Below, one piece after another: positions 17,038 to 25,599 of a stretch of 39,616 bases of DNA. The DNA lies in the NCBI GenBank assembly GCA_003577275.1, contig QEVO01000011.1, positions 1 to 39,616 on the forward strand. The letters are read 5' to 3'. The position numbers and the translations under genes are program-made. Each line of letters begins with the position of its first letter. Position 1 is the first letter of the stretch. The DNA comes from Pseudomonadota bacterium. Lineage in GTDB: Bacteria; Pseudomonadota; Alphaproteobacteria; Sphingomonadales; Govanellaceae. Below the pieces are notes generated by a model, which did no database searches, was not told the DNA's origin, and saw only the letters and a list, made by a program, of their open reading frames with translations.

Positions 17038-18258
17038 TTAAATGACCCCTTGCGCCCGCAGGTTAGCCATCTCGGCCGCGCTCAAACCCAGAAGACCGCC
17101 ATAGACTTCCTCGTTATGGGCGCCCAGCGCCGGGCCTGCCCAAGTGATCTGCCCGGGGGTCGCCGACAGCTTGGGAAAGGCGTTTTGCATCATCAGGTTC
17201 TTGAACTCGGGATGAGCCACGCGGACCACCGCCTGCCGAGCGATAAACTGGGGATCCTCCAGCATGTCGGGGGCCCGGAAGATCTTGCCCGCGGGCACCC
17301 CGTGCTTGTCCATGATCGTCATCAGCTCATTGGTGCTCAAGGTCCGGGTCCACTGCGAGATCAGCGCGTCCAGCTCCGCCTGATGCTCGCCGCGGGCGGT
17401 ATGGGTGGAGAAGCGCGGATCATCCGCCAGTTCGGGCCGCCCCATGGCCTCGCACAGCCGGCGAAAGACACTGTCCTGATTGGCGCCGATGATCAGGTCG
17501 CCGTCGGTGGTGGGATAGACGTTGGAGGGCGCCACCTTGGGCAGGATGGCGCCGGTGCGCTCCCGGATGTAGCCGCCTTCGGTGTACTCCGGAATGGTGG
17601 ATTCCATCATCGCCAGCACGGCCTCGTAGATGGCCGAATCCACCACCTGCCCGCAGCCGGTTTTGTGTCGCCATTCCAACGCCATCAGCGCCCCCAGACA
17701 GGCGAAGGTGGCGGCCAGGGAATCGCCGATGGACAGGCCGATGCGGCTCGGCGGCGTGGAGGGGTCGCCCGCCAGATACCGCATCCCGCCCATGGCCTCG
17801 CCAATGGAGCCATAGCCGGCGCGGCCGGCATAGGGTCCGGTTTGCCCGAAGCCGGAAACCCGGATCATGATCAGGCGCGGGTTGATCTTGGCCAGCTCCT
17901 CATAGCCCAGACCCCATTTCTCCATGGTGCCAGGCCGAAAATTCTCCAGCAGGAAATCCGCCTTGGCGGCCAGCGCCTTCACCATGTTCTGGCCGGCCTC
18001 GACCCGTAAATTGAGGGTGATGGATTTCTTGTTGCGGGCCAGCACGGGCCACCACACCTTTTTGCCGCGCCCCCACTCCCGCATGGGATCGCCTTCGCCC
18101 GGCTGTTCGATCTTGATCACTTCCGCGCCATGATCCGCCATCAATTGCCCGCAAAAGGGCCCGGCGATCAGCTGCCCCAACTCGATGACCCGAAGGCCCT
18201 GCATTGCGCCAAAGGGGGGCGTAGAGTAGCCGGCGGTGGGATGGGAAGTGGAGGTCAC
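17038..18258 (-). CDS. Class III (CaiB/BaiF) CoA-transferase
   Basis: This 406-residue family III CoA-transferase has the opening LRVIELGQLIAGPFCGQLMA, the KIEQPGEGDPMREWG and NKKSITLNLR blocks and the catalytic Asp in SIGDS (Asp179). These enzymes move CoA between carboxylic acids through aspartyl-CoA anhydride intermediates. The start is a GTG at 18258 with only a weak GGGAA site. Its promoter lies in the intergenic region shared with the divergent lyase gene, where two GntR-type palindromes occur, one about 23 bases before the start codon. It probably activates an acid for the lyase-like enzyme transcribed divergently. Confidence 0.92.
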   Translation of the reverse strand: MTSTSHPTAGYSTPPFGAMQGLRVIELGQLIAGPFCGQLMADHGAEVIKIEQPGEGDPMREWGRGKKVWWPVLARNKKSITLNLRVEAGQNMVKALAAKADFLLENFRPGTMEKWGLGYEELAKINPRLIMIRVSGFGQTGPYAGRAGYGSIGEAMGGMRYLAGDPSTPPSRIGLSIGDSLAATFACLGALMALEWRHKTGCGQVVDSAIYEAVLAMMESTIPEYTEGGYIRERTGAILPKVAPSNVYPTTDGDLIIGANQDSVFRRLCEAMGRPELADDPRFSTHTARGEHQAELDALISQWTRTLSTNELMTIMDKHGVPAGKIFRAPDMLEDPQFIARQAVVRVAHPEFKNLMMQNAFPKLSATPGQITWAGPALGAHNEEVYGGLLGLSAAEMANLRAQGVI

Positions 18259-18280
18259 GGCGATTTTCCCGTTGAAAAAC

Positions 18281-18290
18281 GTGTATACAA
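18281..18290. promoter_or_regulatory. Candidate GntR operator GTGTATACAA
   Basis: The palindromic core TGTATACA occupies 18282-18289, 23 bases from the next copy (centre to centre) and just upstream of the CoA-transferase start. The matching copy near the GntR gene makes joint control likely. Confidence 0.55.
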
Positions 18291-18303
18291 TGGTGATTTC
18301 TAA

Positions 18304-18313
18304 TTGTATACAA
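18304..18313. promoter_or_regulatory. Candidate GntR operator TTGTATACAA
   Basis: This is a perfect 10-base palindrome about 50 bases upstream of the lyase-hyuA-hyuB operon. It is the best of the three TTGTATACAA-like sites in the catabolic island. Confidence 0.6.
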
Positions 18314-18362
18314 ATATCTTGTCAATCATTGAGCCTTTCGGGGCACGGCAAGTAGCGGCGCC

Positions 18363-19280
18363 ATGATGCAGCGATCCATTTCCATCGTCGAGGTGGGAGC
18401 CCGTGACGGGCTGCAAAACGAACCCGGCGTCTTTGCCACCGACAACAAGGTGGCGCTCATCTCCCGCGTCCTGGCGGCGGGCGTTCGCCGTCTGGAAGTG
18501 GCGAGCTTTGTCCACCCCAAACGGGTGCCGCAAATGGCCGACGCCGAAGCGGTGGCGGCGGCCCTGCCGGAGCTTGCCGGCGTTTCCTATATCGGCCTGG
18601 TATTGAACGTCAAAGGCGCCGAGCGGGCCCTGGCCACCCGCGTCCATGAGCTGGGCGCGGTGGTGGTGGCCTCCGACACCTTCGGCCGCAAGAATCAGGG
18701 CCAGACGATGGCCGAGGGCATTGCCGAGGCGGCGCGCATTCTGGCCATGGCGCGCGCGGCAAAGCGCGCCGCCCAGGTTACCATTTCCGCCGCCTTCGGT
18801 TGCCCGTTCGAAGGCGAGGTGCCGGCGGCGCGGGTGATCTCCATCGCCAGGGCCATGGCCGATGCGGGCGCGGCGGAGATTGCGCTGGCCGATACCATCG
18901 GCGCGGCGGTTCCAAGCCAGGTGGAAGATCTGGTCGGCGACATCAAGGCCGCCTTGCCCGGCTTGGCCTTGCGGGCGCACTTTCACAACACCCGCAACAC
19001 CGGCATCGCCAATGCTTATGCAGCCGCCGCGGCAGGAGTCGCCACCCTTGACGCCAGCCTTGGCGGCATCGGCGGCTGTCCCTTCGCGCCCAGGGCCACC
19101 GGCAATATCCCCACCGAGGATCTTGTCTATATGTTGGAGCGGTCGGGATTTGCCACCTCCGTCAACCTGGAGGCGCTGATCAGCGCCAGCCGCTGGTTGG
19201 AGGAAACCCTCGGCCGCGCCGTGCCGGGCCTGGTCAGCAAGGCTGGGGTATTTCCCAGGCCGCAATCACAGACAGCTTGA
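18363..19280 (+). CDS. Hydroxymethylglutaryl-CoA lyase-like enzyme
   Basis: This 305-residue TIM-barrel protein of the HMGL-like/DRE-TIM group has VEVGARDGLQNEPG (metal ligand Asp15), the metal-binding HFHNTRNTG (His206, His208), the catalytic Cys239 in GIGGCPFAP and Asn248 in ATGNIPTED. True HMG-CoA lyase cleaves HMG-CoA to acetyl-CoA and acetoacetate. The active-site residues are present, but HFHNTRNTG differs from the more usual HxHDTYG, so the enzyme may cleave a related 3-hydroxy-3-methyl acyl-CoA. A CoA-transferase is divergent and hyuA follows after 25 bases. Start choice between two adjacent ATG codons (18363, 18366) is uncertain, as no strong ribosome site is seen. Confidence 0.87.
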   Translation: MMQRSISIVEVGARDGLQNEPGVFATDNKVALISRVLAAGVRRLEVASFVHPKRVPQMADAEAVAAALPELAGVSYIGLVLNVKGAERALATRVHELGAVVVASDTFGRKNQGQTMAEGIAEAARILAMARAAKRAAQVTISAAFGCPFEGEVPAARVISIARAMADAGAAEIALADTIGAAVPSQVEDLVGDIKAALPGLALRAHFHNTRNTGIANAYAAAAAGVATLDASLGGIGGCPFAPRATGNIPTEDLVYMLERSGFATSVNLEALISASRWLEETLGRAVPGLVSKAGVFPRPQSQTA

Positions 19281-19305
19281 TATTATAGTATCGTAGGAAT
19301 AACGC

Positions 19306-21357
19306 ATGAGTTACCGACTGGGCGTAGATGTGGGGGGAACGTTCACAGACCTCCTGCTGATCGAGGACAATTCGGGGCGCACGTTTCGCGCCAAGGTGCC
19401 GTCCACGCCGCAAGACCCATCGCAAGCCGTATTGGCTGGCGCGCGCATGGTGTGCGATTTGGCGAATGTTTCGCCCGACAGCATCTCCTACTTCATGCAT
19501 GGCACCACGGTAGCCACCAACGCCGTGCTGGAGGGAAAGGGCGCGCGCGTCGGGTTGGTGGTGACCGAAGGCTATCGCCAGGTTCTGCAAATTGCTCGCT
19601 CTCTGGTGCCGGGCGGACTGGCGGCGTGGATCATCTGGCCAAAGCCCGAACCCCTGGCGCCCTTGGAATGCACGGTTGAAGCGCCCGAACGCATCGGCGC
19701 CGACGGCGGCATCGTACGGCCGCTTGACGAGGCGGCGCTGCGCCGCAACCTGCAATCGTTGAAGTCAGACAACATCGAGGCGCTGACGGTTTGCCTCATC
19801 AACTCTTACGTCAACGACGTTCATGAACGGCGCGTGGCCGCCATTTGCGCCGAGGAGTTTCCTGAGATCCCAATTTCCGTCAGCGCCGATATATTGCCGG
19901 AAATGCAAGAATATGAACGCACCTTGACCACGGTCGCCAATTCCGTGGTGCGACCCGTGGTGGCGCGCTATGTGCGCAATCTTGCCCGCGAGCTGCGAGC
20001 CTGGGGCATGAACGGTCATATTCACCTGCTGCGCTCCGACGGCGGCTTAATGTCTGCGGAAAAATCCCAGGCCGCGCCGGTGAATTTATTGATGTCGGGA
20101 CCCGCAGGCGGCGTCGCCGGGGCGTTGTGGATCGCCCGGCACGCAGGGTTTGAGAATTTGCTGACCTTGGACATGGGCGGCACCTCTACCGATGTGGCGC
20201 TCATTGAGAAAGGCGTGCCGCGGTTGCGTCGCGAAACTTCCGTAGGCGATTTGACGGTGCGCGCCTCCTCTTTGGATATCAGAACCGTCGGCGCCGGCGG
20301 CGGCTCCATCGCCCATGTTCCGGCTTTGACCAAGGCCTTGCGCGTGGGCCCGGAATCGGCGGGCGCCATGCCGGGACCGGCGGCCTATGGCCGCGGCGGC
20401 GTCAAGCCCACCGTTACCGACGCCAACGTGGTGCTGGGTTACTTGCCGGAAGCATTGCTGGGCGGCGCCTTCAAGCTTGATCGTGACGGCGCGCGCCGCG
20501 CCGTGCAGTCAATCGCCGATGCCCTGGGCGTCGGGCTTTACGAAGCCGCCGCCGGCATCATCGATATCGTCAACGAAAACATGTTCGGCGCGCTCAGGCT
20601 GGTGTCCGTGCAGCAAGGGTACGATCCCCGCGAATTCGCGCTCATCGCCTTTGGCGGCGCCGGCCCGCTGCACGCCAACGCCTTGGGTAGATTGACGCAA
20701 AGCTGGCCGGTGATCATTCCGCCCAGCCCTGGCGTGCTGTGCGCTTATGGCGACGCCACCACCCGTGTGCGGGTGGAAACCCAGCGCAGTTTCAACAAGC
20801 GCCGCGACGCCACCAGCGACGGCGAAATCGCCGCCCTGTTGGCCGATATGGCCGCCCAGGTCGGCAGTGAACTGGCGGCAGAGGGCGTGGCGCGGGAAGA
20901 ACAATCCTTTGAATTTGAAATCGATGTACGATACGCCGGCCAAGCATTTGAGGTGCCGCTGAGAGTCGCCGCCTCAGATTTTGAATCTGGACGCGGCATA
21001 AAATTACTCAGTCGCGCGTTCGACGCCGAGCACGAACGCTTGTTCACCTTCAATCTTGAAGCGCCGCAAGAATTCGTCAACCTGCGCGCCACAGGATTGG
21101 GCCGGGCCGCCACCGTCGGCGCCCAAGAGATTGACCGGGGCAATGGCGATCCGGCGCAAGCCAAACTCAGGGATCATCAGCTTTATATCAACGGCGCGTT
21201 CCATGACGGCGTGATCTTCGACCGGGCGAAATTGCGCGCGGGCGATATCATCAAAGGACCGGCTATCATCACTGAAATGGATTCCACCACGCTTATTTTA
21301 AGCAGCCATATCGGTACGGTTGACAACTTCGGCAACATTCTGATTACGCCGGCGTGA
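19306..21357 (+). CDS. hyuA: Hydantoinase/oxoprolinase-type ATP-dependent amidohydrolase, subunit A
   Basis: This 683-residue HyuA-family protein has the ASKHA nucleotide-binding motifs GVDVGGTFTDLLL (6-18) and DMGGTSTDVAL (289-299), HGTTVATNA near 65-72 and the C-terminal oxoprolinase domain. The family includes N-methylhydantoinase, 5-oxoprolinase and acetone/acetophenone carboxylase subunits, which couple ATP use to amide-ring opening or carboxylation. Together with subunit B 15 bases downstream it should form a heteromeric cytoplasmic enzyme. The context (amidohydrolase, CoA-transferase, lyase) favours opening of a lactam or cyclic imide, but carboxylation cannot be excluded. The start at 19306 is preceded by an AGGA. 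Confidence 0.88.
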   Translation: MSYRLGVDVGGTFTDLLLIEDNSGRTFRAKVPSTPQDPSQAVLAGARMVCDLANVSPDSISYFMHGTTVATNAVLEGKGARVGLVVTEGYRQVLQIARSLVPGGLAAWIIWPKPEPLAPLECTVEAPERIGADGGIVRPLDEAALRRNLQSLKSDNIEALTVCLINSYVNDVHERRVAAICAEEFPEIPISVSADILPEMQEYERTLTTVANSVVRPVVARYVRNLARELRAWGMNGHIHLLRSDGGLMSAEKSQAAPVNLLMSGPAGGVAGALWIARHAGFENLLTLDMGGTSTDVALIEKGVPRLRRETSVGDLTVRASSLDIRTVGAGGGSIAHVPALTKALRVGPESAGAMPGPAAYGRGGVKPTVTDANVVLGYLPEALLGGAFKLDRDGARRAVQSIADALGVGLYEAAAGIIDIVNENMFGALRLVSVQQGYDPREFALIAFGGAGPLHANALGRLTQSWPVIIPPSPGVLCAYGDATTRVRVETQRSFNKRRDATSDGEIAALLADMAAQVGSELAAEGVAREEQSFEFEIDVRYAGQAFEVPLRVAASDFESGRGIKLLSRAFDAEHERLFTFNLEAPQEFVNLRATGLGRAATVGAQEIDRGNGDPAQAKLRDHQLYINGAFHDGVIFDRAKLRAGDIIKGPAIITEMDSTTLILSSHIGTVDNFGNILITPA

Positions 21358-21372
21358 AGGTAGAAGGCAGTC

Positions 21373-23238
21373 ATGGCAGCAACCATCATTCAAAACAATT
21401 CCGCGCCGTTCAGAACGGTCGAGGTGGACCCCATTACTCTCGACATCATCGAGAACGCCTTGCGCAATACGCGCGAGGAAATGGACGCCACCTTGTTTCG
21501 CACCGCCATGTCGCCGGGCATCCGCGAGCAAGGAGATGCTTTTCCGCTGGTCGCCGACCACAACGGCAAAATGATCGTCGGCCAGTTCGGCAGCTTCATC
21601 AATGGCTTTTTGCGCGCCTACAAGGGCGATATTGAAGAAGGCGATATCATCTGGTTGTCCGATCCTTATTCCTGCGAAGGCGCCATCAGCCACAACAACG
21701 ACTGGTTGATCCTGCTGCCCATCTTCCTGGAAGGGCGTCTGATTGGCTGGGCCGCCATGTTCGGCCATCAAACCGATGTTGGCGGCAAGGTTCCCGGCTC
21801 CTTGCCGACCGATGCTTCCGCCATTTTTCAGGAAGGCATTCGCATTCCGCCGGTGAAGATTTATAAAAAAGGCAAGTTCCAAAAGGATATCGTGGATATC
21901 GTCCTGCATCAGGTTCGCATGCCGGAATGGTGTCGATCCGATTTGAACGCGCTGATTGCCTCCTGCCGCGTGGCGCAGCGCCGAGTGTTGGAGTTGTCTG
22001 CGCGCTTTGGCGTCGATGTCTATGTCTCGGCTACGCAAGAGCTGCTGGCCCGCAATCACCGCGCCATGAAGCACTTGATCGCCACAACGGTGGGAGAGGA
22101 AAAAGTCACCTTCCAGGATTACGTGTGCGACGATGGGCGCGGCTTCGGTCCTTACAAGATCAAGTGCACCATGTGGCGTGAAGGCGAGCGGGTAATGCTT
22201 GATTTCGACGGCACCGATCCGCAATCTGAATCATCCATCAATTTTTACTTGAACGAAAACATGCTGAAGATGTTCTTTGGCATCTATATGATCATGGTCT
22301 TCGATCCGCAGATACTGTTCAACGACGGTTTTTACGATCTGGTGGACGTGCGTATTCCCGAGGGATCGCTGCTAAAGCCAAAATTTCCCGCCGCCCTATC
22401 CTGCCGGACGCATGCTCTGGGGCGTATTTTTGACGTGCTCGGCGGTCTTTTAGGCCAACGCACGCCGCAGTTCTTGAACGCCGCGGGATTTTCCTCCAGC
22501 CCGCATTTGATGTTTTCGGGCTTTGGCAAGGATGGCCAATGGTTTCAATTATTCCAGATCGGCTTTGGCGGCATACCCGGTCGCCCCTTCGGCGACGGCC
22601 CGGACGGTCATTCCCTGTGGCCCGGCTTTACCAATGTGCCCAACGAATTTCTCGAGCGCTATTTCCCCTTACGCATCGAACGCTATGAAACGGTGCCCGA
22701 TTCCGGCGGCGCCGGGTTGCATCGCGGCGGCAACGGCATCTTGATGGCATACCGCTTCTTGGAAGAGGGCACGATCGCCATCCATGACGATCGTTGGTTT
22801 ACCTATCCCTGGGGCGTCAATGGCGGCAAGCCTGGCATGCGGTCGCGAAAATACATCGAGCGCGCCGATGGCCGCACCGAAATATTGGGCGCCAAAGTGG
22901 ATGACGTGCGGGTTCAAGAGGGCGACATTCTTTACTACGTCACCTGGGGCGGCGGCGGTTGGGGCAACCCGTTCGGCCGCGACGCTGAACTAGTGGCGCT
23001 GGAGGTGCGGCGGGGCTTGGTTACCAAGCTCGGCGCGCAGAACAATTACGGCGTGGTGCTGCGCGATGATTTGAGCGTCGACGCCGTAGCCACCGCTGCC
23101 CGGCGCGCGGAACTGGCAGGCGCGGTTCCGGCCAATGAAATCTTCAACTTCGGCCCCACCATCGCTGAGCTCCGCCGGCGCTGTCTGGCGGAAACCGGCC
23201 TGCCGGCGCCGGAACAGCCGCAGTGGAGGCGCCGCTAG
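21373..23238 (+). CDS. hyuB: Hydantoinase/oxoprolinase-type ATP-dependent amidohydrolase, subunit B
   Basis: This 621-residue HyuB-family protein begins the conserved domain at DPITLDIIENALRNTREEMD, followed by FRTAMSPGIREQGDAFPLVAD, GDIIWLSDPYSCEGAISHNND and GGKPGMRSRKYI. It is the partner of HyuA in ATP-dependent hydantoinases, 5-oxoprolinases and related carboxylases. It lies 15 bases after hyuA and ends the operon. Its length is slightly above the usual for stand-alone B subunits but all major blocks are present. A short GGCGCC/GGCGCC repeat spans its stop codon (23228-23245), without a T-run. Confidence 0.88.
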   Translation: MAATIIQNNSAPFRTVEVDPITLDIIENALRNTREEMDATLFRTAMSPGIREQGDAFPLVADHNGKMIVGQFGSFINGFLRAYKGDIEEGDIIWLSDPYSCEGAISHNNDWLILLPIFLEGRLIGWAAMFGHQTDVGGKVPGSLPTDASAIFQEGIRIPPVKIYKKGKFQKDIVDIVLHQVRMPEWCRSDLNALIASCRVAQRRVLELSARFGVDVYVSATQELLARNHRAMKHLIATTVGEEKVTFQDYVCDDGRGFGPYKIKCTMWREGERVMLDFDGTDPQSESSINFYLNENMLKMFFGIYMIMVFDPQILFNDGFYDLVDVRIPEGSLLKPKFPAALSCRTHALGRIFDVLGGLLGQRTPQFLNAAGFSSSPHLMFSGFGKDGQWFQLFQIGFGGIPGRPFGDGPDGHSLWPGFTNVPNEFLERYFPLRIERYETVPDSGGAGLHRGGNGILMAYRFLEEGTIAIHDDRWFTYPWGVNGGKPGMRSRKYIERADGRTEILGAKVDDVRVQEGDILYYVTWGGGGWGNPFGRDAELVALEVRRGLVTKLGAQNNYGVVLRDDLSVDAVATAARRAELAGAVPANEIFNFGPTIAELRRRCLAETGLPAPEQPQWRRR

Positions 23239-23295
23239 AGGCGCCGTCGGCTCCGTCTATAAATTATAAAATTATTGTATTTCAATAAGTTAAGG

Positions 23296-23371
23296 TGGTG
23301 GAGCTAGGCGGAGTCGAACCGCCGACCTCTGCAGTGCGATTGCAGCGCTCTCCCAACTGAGCTATAGCCCC
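23296..23371 (-). tRNA. tRNA-Ala (anticodon CGC)
   Basis: This is a 76-base cloverleaf on the minus strand with encoded CCA. The acceptor arm GGGGCTA pairs with TAGCTCC, including the G3:U70 wobble that identifies alanine tRNAs. The D arm contains AGCTCAGTTGGGAGAGC. The anticodon stem CTGCA/TGCAG closes the loop ATCGCAC, placing CGC at 34-36 and reading codon GCG. The T arm GGCGGTTCGACTCCGCC is standard. Confidence 0.96.
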
Positions 23372-23474
23372 GCCGGTCAATCCTGGACCTGGCGCTTTTT
23401 TAAGCGCAGGCGTTTTCTATATTGGTCTCGGGCGATTTGCAAGCCAATCGTGCCCCCCGGCCGGCGGCCCTGGC

Positions 23475-25388
23475 TCACGCCGCCGCGATCTTGTCGGCCG
23501 GAAAGCGGATGGTCACCGTGGTGCCCTGGCCGGGGGCGCTGTCGATGGCGAGCGCTCCCCCCTGGCGTTCGACGAAGGCAAGCACCAAGGGCAGGCCGAG
23601 CCCGGTGCCCTCATGCTTGCGGTTGAGGGAGGAATCCACCTGCCCGAACGGCATCTTGGCCTTGGCGATTCCGCCCTTGTCCATGCCGATGCCGGTATCG
23701 GCGACGCGAATTGCAAAGCCGCCGTCTTCACCGACCTGCGCCGAAACCCGGATCTCGCCGCCGCGCGGCGTGAACTTGACGGCATTGGACAAGAGATTGA
23801 GAAAAATCTGCTTCATCAGCCGTTCGTCGGCGATCAACAGCGGCAGATCATCCGGCAGATCGGATTTCAAGTCGAGGCCGGCTTCCCGCGCCCGCGGCCC
23901 CACCAGCCGCAAGCAGTTCGCCAGCACATCGCCTATGGCCAGCGACGTCTCATGCACTTCGAGCCGTCCCGCCTCGACCTTGGAGAGGTCGAGAATGTCG
24001 TTGATGATTTCCAGAAGATGGGTGCCGCTGGCATGAATATCGTTGGCGTATTCGACGTATTTTTGATCCTCGATGCGACCGTGGATCTGATTGCGGATGA
24101 TTTCGGAAAAGCCCAGGATGGCGTTCAAGGGCGTGCGCAATTCATGGCTCATGTTGGCCAGAAATTCTGATTTGGCGCGGTTGGCGATATCGGCCGATTC
24201 CTTGCTGGCGATAAGCTCGGCGTCTTGCCGCTTGCGATCGGCGATGTCGCGACCGATGACCAATAGCAAGGGATCATCGTCAAAAGCGATGATATCAGCG
24301 GAAATCTGGATATCGCGAATTTCACCGCTTTTGGCGCGCCCCTTCAGTTCGATGCCCTGCACGCTGCGCTTGTTGCGCAGCGACTCGACGATGCGGTCGC
24401 GATCGGTGGGATCGACGCCCACGCCGAGCTCGGCGGCGCTGTGGCCGATCACTTCTTCGCGCTTAAAGCCGAATAGATTGAGAAAGCTTTTGTTGACGTT
24501 GACATAGACGCCGTCGTTCAAACGCGTCAAGGCGATAAAGTCCGGACTGGTTTCAAACACCCGGGAAAACAGTTCCTCCGATTGGCGCTGCGCGGTCTGC
24601 GCCGCCTTGCGGTCGGTAATATCGTAGCAGCAGGCAAGCACCGCCGGCTCGCCTTCCCAATCGACCACCGTCGAGCGGCAGTCGACCCACACCTCGTTGC
24701 CGTCCACGCTGATCAGGCGAAACTGGTAATCGGTGGGCGCCGGCCGGCCTGTCAGCCGCGCCTGGATGTTGTCCATCACTAGCGGCAGATCATCGGGATG
24801 AACGAAGGGAACGATCGAGGGCTGCGCCATGGCCGCATCGCGGTGCTGCAACCCGATCAGGTGCGCCAGGGCGGAATTGCAATAGAGCGGCCGCGCGCCG
24901 CGATGAATGATGACCCCCTGCGACAGCCCTTCCAGCACTTGCCGGTATTGTTCCGTCGCCATCTGGCAGGGAGTGACGTCGATCGCCGTCCAGATCGCTG
25001 CGGCGGCCCCCAGCGCATTATCCGCCCGGGCAAGCGGGCCTTCCAGGAGACGCATGATGCCGTCATTGCGCTTAATCGAGAGCCGCAGGGTGGTGCGCAT
25101 GGCGCGGTCGCCGCGCAGGCGATTTAAGGCTTCAGTGAAGAGTTGCTGATCCTCGGTGAAAATATGATCGTCCAACCGCACCGGCGCCGTCGCCAGATCA
25201 ATGCCGAGAAACCGTTGCGCGTCGGCGGTGGCGGCCAGCACGCGGCTGTCATCGCCGAGCGCCAGCACCATGCCCGGCAAAAAGCCCAGAACCGAGGTCA
25301 TGAGGGAGGCCGCCGGCGCCGCTTGCGGCGCCGCTTCAGCCATGCCGGGCCTCGGCGGGAGGCGCGCCTCGGTGGGTATGTTCACCAC
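23475..25388 (-). CDS. PAS-domain sensor histidine kinase (orphan)
   Basis: This protein is up to 637 residues, probably cytoplasmic, with no clear transmembrane segment. Three PAS-like regions precede the kinase core: about 35-135, 147-265 (ending CCYDITDRKAAQ) and 272-390 (ending VIGRDIADRKRQ). The HisKA box is FLANMSHELRTPLNAILGFS (phospho-acceptor His415). The ATPase shows NLLSNAVKFTPRGG, VADTGIGM and GTGLGLPL. It should autophosphorylate in response to an unknown signal. No response regulator lies next to it. The GTG start at 25388 has only a weak ribosome site; an ATG at 25343 with GAGG upstream is an alternative that drops 15 residues. Confidence 0.9.
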   Translation of the reverse strand: MVNIPTEARLPPRPGMAEAAPQAAPAASLMTSVLGFLPGMVLALGDDSRVLAATADAQRFLGIDLATAPVRLDDHIFTEDQQLFTEALNRLRGDRAMRTTLRLSIKRNDGIMRLLEGPLARADNALGAAAAIWTAIDVTPCQMATEQYRQVLEGLSQGVIIHRGARPLYCNSALAHLIGLQHRDAAMAQPSIVPFVHPDDLPLVMDNIQARLTGRPAPTDYQFRLISVDGNEVWVDCRSTVVDWEGEPAVLACCYDITDRKAAQTAQRQSEELFSRVFETSPDFIALTRLNDGVYVNVNKSFLNLFGFKREEVIGHSAAELGVGVDPTDRDRIVESLRNKRSVQGIELKGRAKSGEIRDIQISADIIAFDDDPLLLVIGRDIADRKRQDAELIASKESADIANRAKSEFLANMSHELRTPLNAILGFSEIIRNQIHGRIEDQKYVEYANDIHASGTHLLEIINDILDLSKVEAGRLEVHETSLAIGDVLANCLRLVGPRAREAGLDLKSDLPDDLPLLIADERLMKQIFLNLLSNAVKFTPRGGEIRVSAQVGEDGGFAIRVADTGIGMDKGGIAKAKMPFGQVDSSLNRKHEGTGLGLPLVLAFVERQGGALAIDSAPGQGTTVTIRFPADKIAAA

Positions 25389-25599
25389 GTTAATCCAGCC
25401 GTCTAAATTAAAATGCAGCGATCAAAGCCAGTATGAGGCTTAAGCCTTACCCAACTGTAAAAAAGCCATCACCTCTGGTAAGCAAAGCGTTAACCATCCC
25501 CAGCGGATAGCGATAAATCGGCCGTTGCCGGCACAGGAAATTGTTTATCTTTAGTCATTATCCTGGCGCTGTTTTCCGTCGCAGGGAGTTCCGCCTTTC

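Noticed and set aside
16394..23238. Creatinine/N-methylhydantoin pathway as a firm assignment
   Set aside because: HyuAB and an isochorismatase-fold hydrolase fit, but no creatininase, cytosine-deaminase-like or sarcosine-oxidising gene is present, and the CoA-transferase and lyase are unexplained.
23228..23245. GGCGCC/GGCGCC hairpin at the hyuB stop as a terminator
   Set aside because: The stem is only 6 bp, overlaps the stop codon and no T-run follows.
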